DNA of 64,000 nt from Desmodus rotundus (Eukaryota; Chordata; Mammalia; Chiroptera; Phyllostomidae). The position numbers and the translations under genes were made by a program. The notes beneath the pieces are model-generated. The model made no database searches and was not told where the DNA came from. It saw only the letters and a list, made by a program, of their open reading frames with translations. This document shows, one piece after another, positions 61,541 to 64,000 of the stretch (within the stretch, counting starts at the first letter, position 1; every line of letters begins with the position of its first letter). Location: assembly GCF_022682495.2 (NCBI RefSeq), contig NC_071392.1:52787459-52851458 (forward strand), in the 5' to 3' direction.

Positions 61541-63487
61541 TTTTAAATATATTTTATTGATTATGCTAGTACAGTTGTTCCATTTCCCCCCCTTCACTCC
61601 ACTCCATCCTGCACAACCCCTCCCTCCCACATCCCCCCTCCCCACCATAGTTCATGTCCATGGGTCATACATATAAGTTCTATGGCTTCTACATTTCCTA
61701 TACTATTCTTACCCTCCCCCTGTCTATTTTCTACCTACCATTTATGCTACTTATTCTCTGTACCTTTCCTCCTCTCTCCCCCTCCCACTCCTCTACTGAT
61801 AACCCTTCATGTGATCTCCATTTCTGTGGTTCTGTTCCTGTTCTAGTTGTTTGCTTAGTTTGCTTTTGTTTTTGTTTTAGGTGTGGTTGTTAATAATTGT
61901 GAGTTTGCTGTCCTTTTTACTGTTCACATTTTTTTATCTTCTTTTTCTTAGGTAACTCCCTTTAACATTTCATATAATAAGGGCTTGGTGATGATGAACT
62001 CCTTTAACTTGACCTTATCTGGGAAGCACTTTATCTGCCCTTCCATTCTAAATGATAGCTTTGCTGGATAAAGCAATCTTGGATGTAGGTCCTTGCCTTT
62101 CATGATTTTGAATACTTCTCTCCAGCCCCTTCTTGCCTATAAGATCTCTTTTGAGAAATCAGCTGACAGTCTTATGGGAACTCCTTTATAGGTAACTGTG
62201 TCCTTTTCTCTTGCTGCTTCTAAGATTCTCTCCTTCTGTGTAATCTTGGGGAACGTAATGATGATGTGCCTTGGTGTGTTCCTCCTTGGGTCCAACTTCT
62301 TTGGGACTCTCTGAGCTTCCTGGACTTCCTGGAAGTCTATTTCCTTTGCCAGATTAGGGAAGTTCTCCTTCATTGTTTGTTCAAATAAGTTTTCAATTTC
62401 TTGTTCTTTTTCTTCTCCTTTTGGTACCCCTATAATTCGGATGTTTCAAGATGTCCTGGAGGTTCCTAAGCCCCTCTTCATTTTTTTGAATTCTTGTTTC
62501 TTCATTCTTTTCTGGTTGGATGTTTCTTTCTTCCTTCTGGTCCACACTGTTGATTTGAGTCCCAGTTTCCTTCCCATCACTATTTGTTCCTTGTACATTT
62601 TCCTTTGTCTCTCTTAGCATAGCCTTCATTTTTTCATCTAATTTGTGACCAAATTCAACCAATCCTGTGAGCTTCCTGATTACCATTGTTTTGAACTGTG
62701 CATCTGATAGGTTGGCTATCTCTTCTTCGTTGCTTAGTTGTATTTTTTCTGGAGCTTTGATCTGTTCTTTCATTTGGGCCATTTTTTTTTTGTCTTGGCG
62801 CCCCTGTTACATAAAGGGGGTGGAGCCTTAGGTATTCACCAGGGTAGGGTGATGCTCATGGCTGCACTATGACACTGTAGTCTGTGGGGGAGGGGCTGAT
62901 AGGGAGCATTGGTGCTTGTTCTGCTCTCTGCCGGTTTTCAGTCACTCCCTCTGCTACCCACAGTCAAATCGGGCCCTTCTGGTGCTGCTTCCTGAGTGGA
63001 TGGGTTTGTGTATGTTCTAGGCCCCTGGGTCTCTCCAACGAACTCTCCTGTGAGGCTGGGAGTGTCTCCTGCTGCTGCCTCAACCCCCACAGGTGTTTTC
63101 AATCAGTGATTTGAGGCTTGATTTCCCCACGCTGGCACTCTGGGTTGTGTGGTCTGTCACTTGGTCCACCAGCTGCTGTCTCACCGGCCAGCTGCAGCTT
63201 TGTGCCCCCCGACCCCCCCCCCCCACCCACCCACAGACACACACCCCACCACTTCGCTGGGTCTGCCCTCCTGCAGCCTTGCAGCGAGTCCTCTCTGCGC
63301 AGCTGGCTGTGTCCACCCATCCTACCGGTCTGGATGAATGTATCTTCATTATCTCCTTGGTGGTCAGACTTCCATACAGTTTGATTTTCTGTCAGTTGTG
63401 GTTGTTTTTTGTTTTTAAATTGTTGTCCTTTTGGTTGTGCAAGGAGGCACAGTGTATCTACCTACGCCTCCATATTGGCTGGAAGTC
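61541..63487 (-). mobile_element. HAL1 retrotransposon in CDK13 intron 1, antisense
   Basis: The minus strand carries a CCAGCCAATATGGAGGCG-type 5' end (63,487), a 5' UTR with a C/G-rich tract (63,210-63,245), and ORF1 in two parts (62,782-62,393 and 62,373-62,137) broken by a small frameshift near 62,440. The C-terminus then degrades, and the 3' UTR and A-rich tail end at 61,541. The upstream MAQMKEQ start is kept. It is opposite to CDK13 transcription. No clean target-site duplication is evident. Confidence 0.9.
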
Positions 63488-64000
63488 TTAAAAACTTTTC
63501 TTAAAGACGTTAATTACAGTTAGTTATTGATGGTTGTTTTCCAGTGGGATTTCTTGATCTGAAGTCAGTCAAGTCAGATCAGGCACAATTAGTACAATAA
63601 ATTGTTATATATAATTGGTTCTCTCTTTGAACCTGTGGAAGTTCTATTCCACCAAGAAGTAGCAGAGACTCAATTATAGAATAATTTCAGGACCCTGAAA
63701 ATCTAAAGCTGAGTAGACCCTAGATGTAAATAAGTGAATTTATTAGTACTCACTTGCATATGATATGGGGTACCTCTGTTCTGGATTATTTAGTGTTTTG
63801 TCCTAAAAACTGGTGTTCTGAAATATGTAAAATGAAGACATTCCAAAATTTTAAAAAAGAAGCTCCTAGCACTCATAAAATGCTACTGATTTAATATGTA
63901 CTTAATAGAAATGTCATAAGTATCCTTAGATGAATGAAATTCTTAAAATGCTTTTAAAAAGTGTCTAAAATGTAGGATACTAGAATAAATGCAGAAACAC

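Overview
This is mammalian nuclear DNA, most likely from a bat of the Yangochiroptera. The evidence is the combination of tRNA-derived VES-type SINEs, many half-LINE-1 (HAL1) copies, a bat-like L1 3' UTR family and mariner and hAT DNA transposons, next to a eutherian CDK13 first exon. No bacterial-type genes, operons, CRISPR arrays or structural RNA genes were seen. Family names come from recognition of remembered consensus features; no database search was run.

Layout. 1-12,270 holds old LTR, L1, mariner, MER5-like, MIR and MER33 relics with little-repeated spacer between them. 12,270-31,150 is a nested LINE block: antisense L1 hosts carry a ferritin light chain (FTL) processed pseudogene with a giant microsatellite at its tail, three near-complete HAL1 copies (one with an undamaged 268-codon ORF1 and perfect target-site duplications), two VES SINEs, a mariner that seems to contain a piece of MER20, and a sense L1 3' end with a possible 3' transduction. 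31,150-41,320 holds an ERVL-like pol relic, a VES SINE, a twin-primed L1, a 3'-less HAL1 and a 910-bp solo LTR inside an L1. 41,325-47,968 is a near full-length antisense L1. 47,970-55,480 is older spacer with L1M, MIR and hAT relics.

The only real gene is at the right side. A CpG-island promoter (about 55,480-56,800) leads into exon 1 of CDK13, coding 56,799-58,018 and encoding the first 406 residues plus two bases of codon 407. Exon 1 ends at a consensus GTGAGT donor. The rest of the window, 58,019-64,000, is CDK13 intron 1, with L2 and MIR fragments and one antisense HAL1. The kinase domain lies beyond the window.

I found no convincing undescribed biological system. The items most worth a second look are retrotransposition by-products: the head-to-tail HAL1/FTL insertion, the FTL copy that keeps an iron-responsive element with an altered loop, the intact HAL1 ORF1, the mariner/MER20 chimera, and the L1 inversion and transduction.
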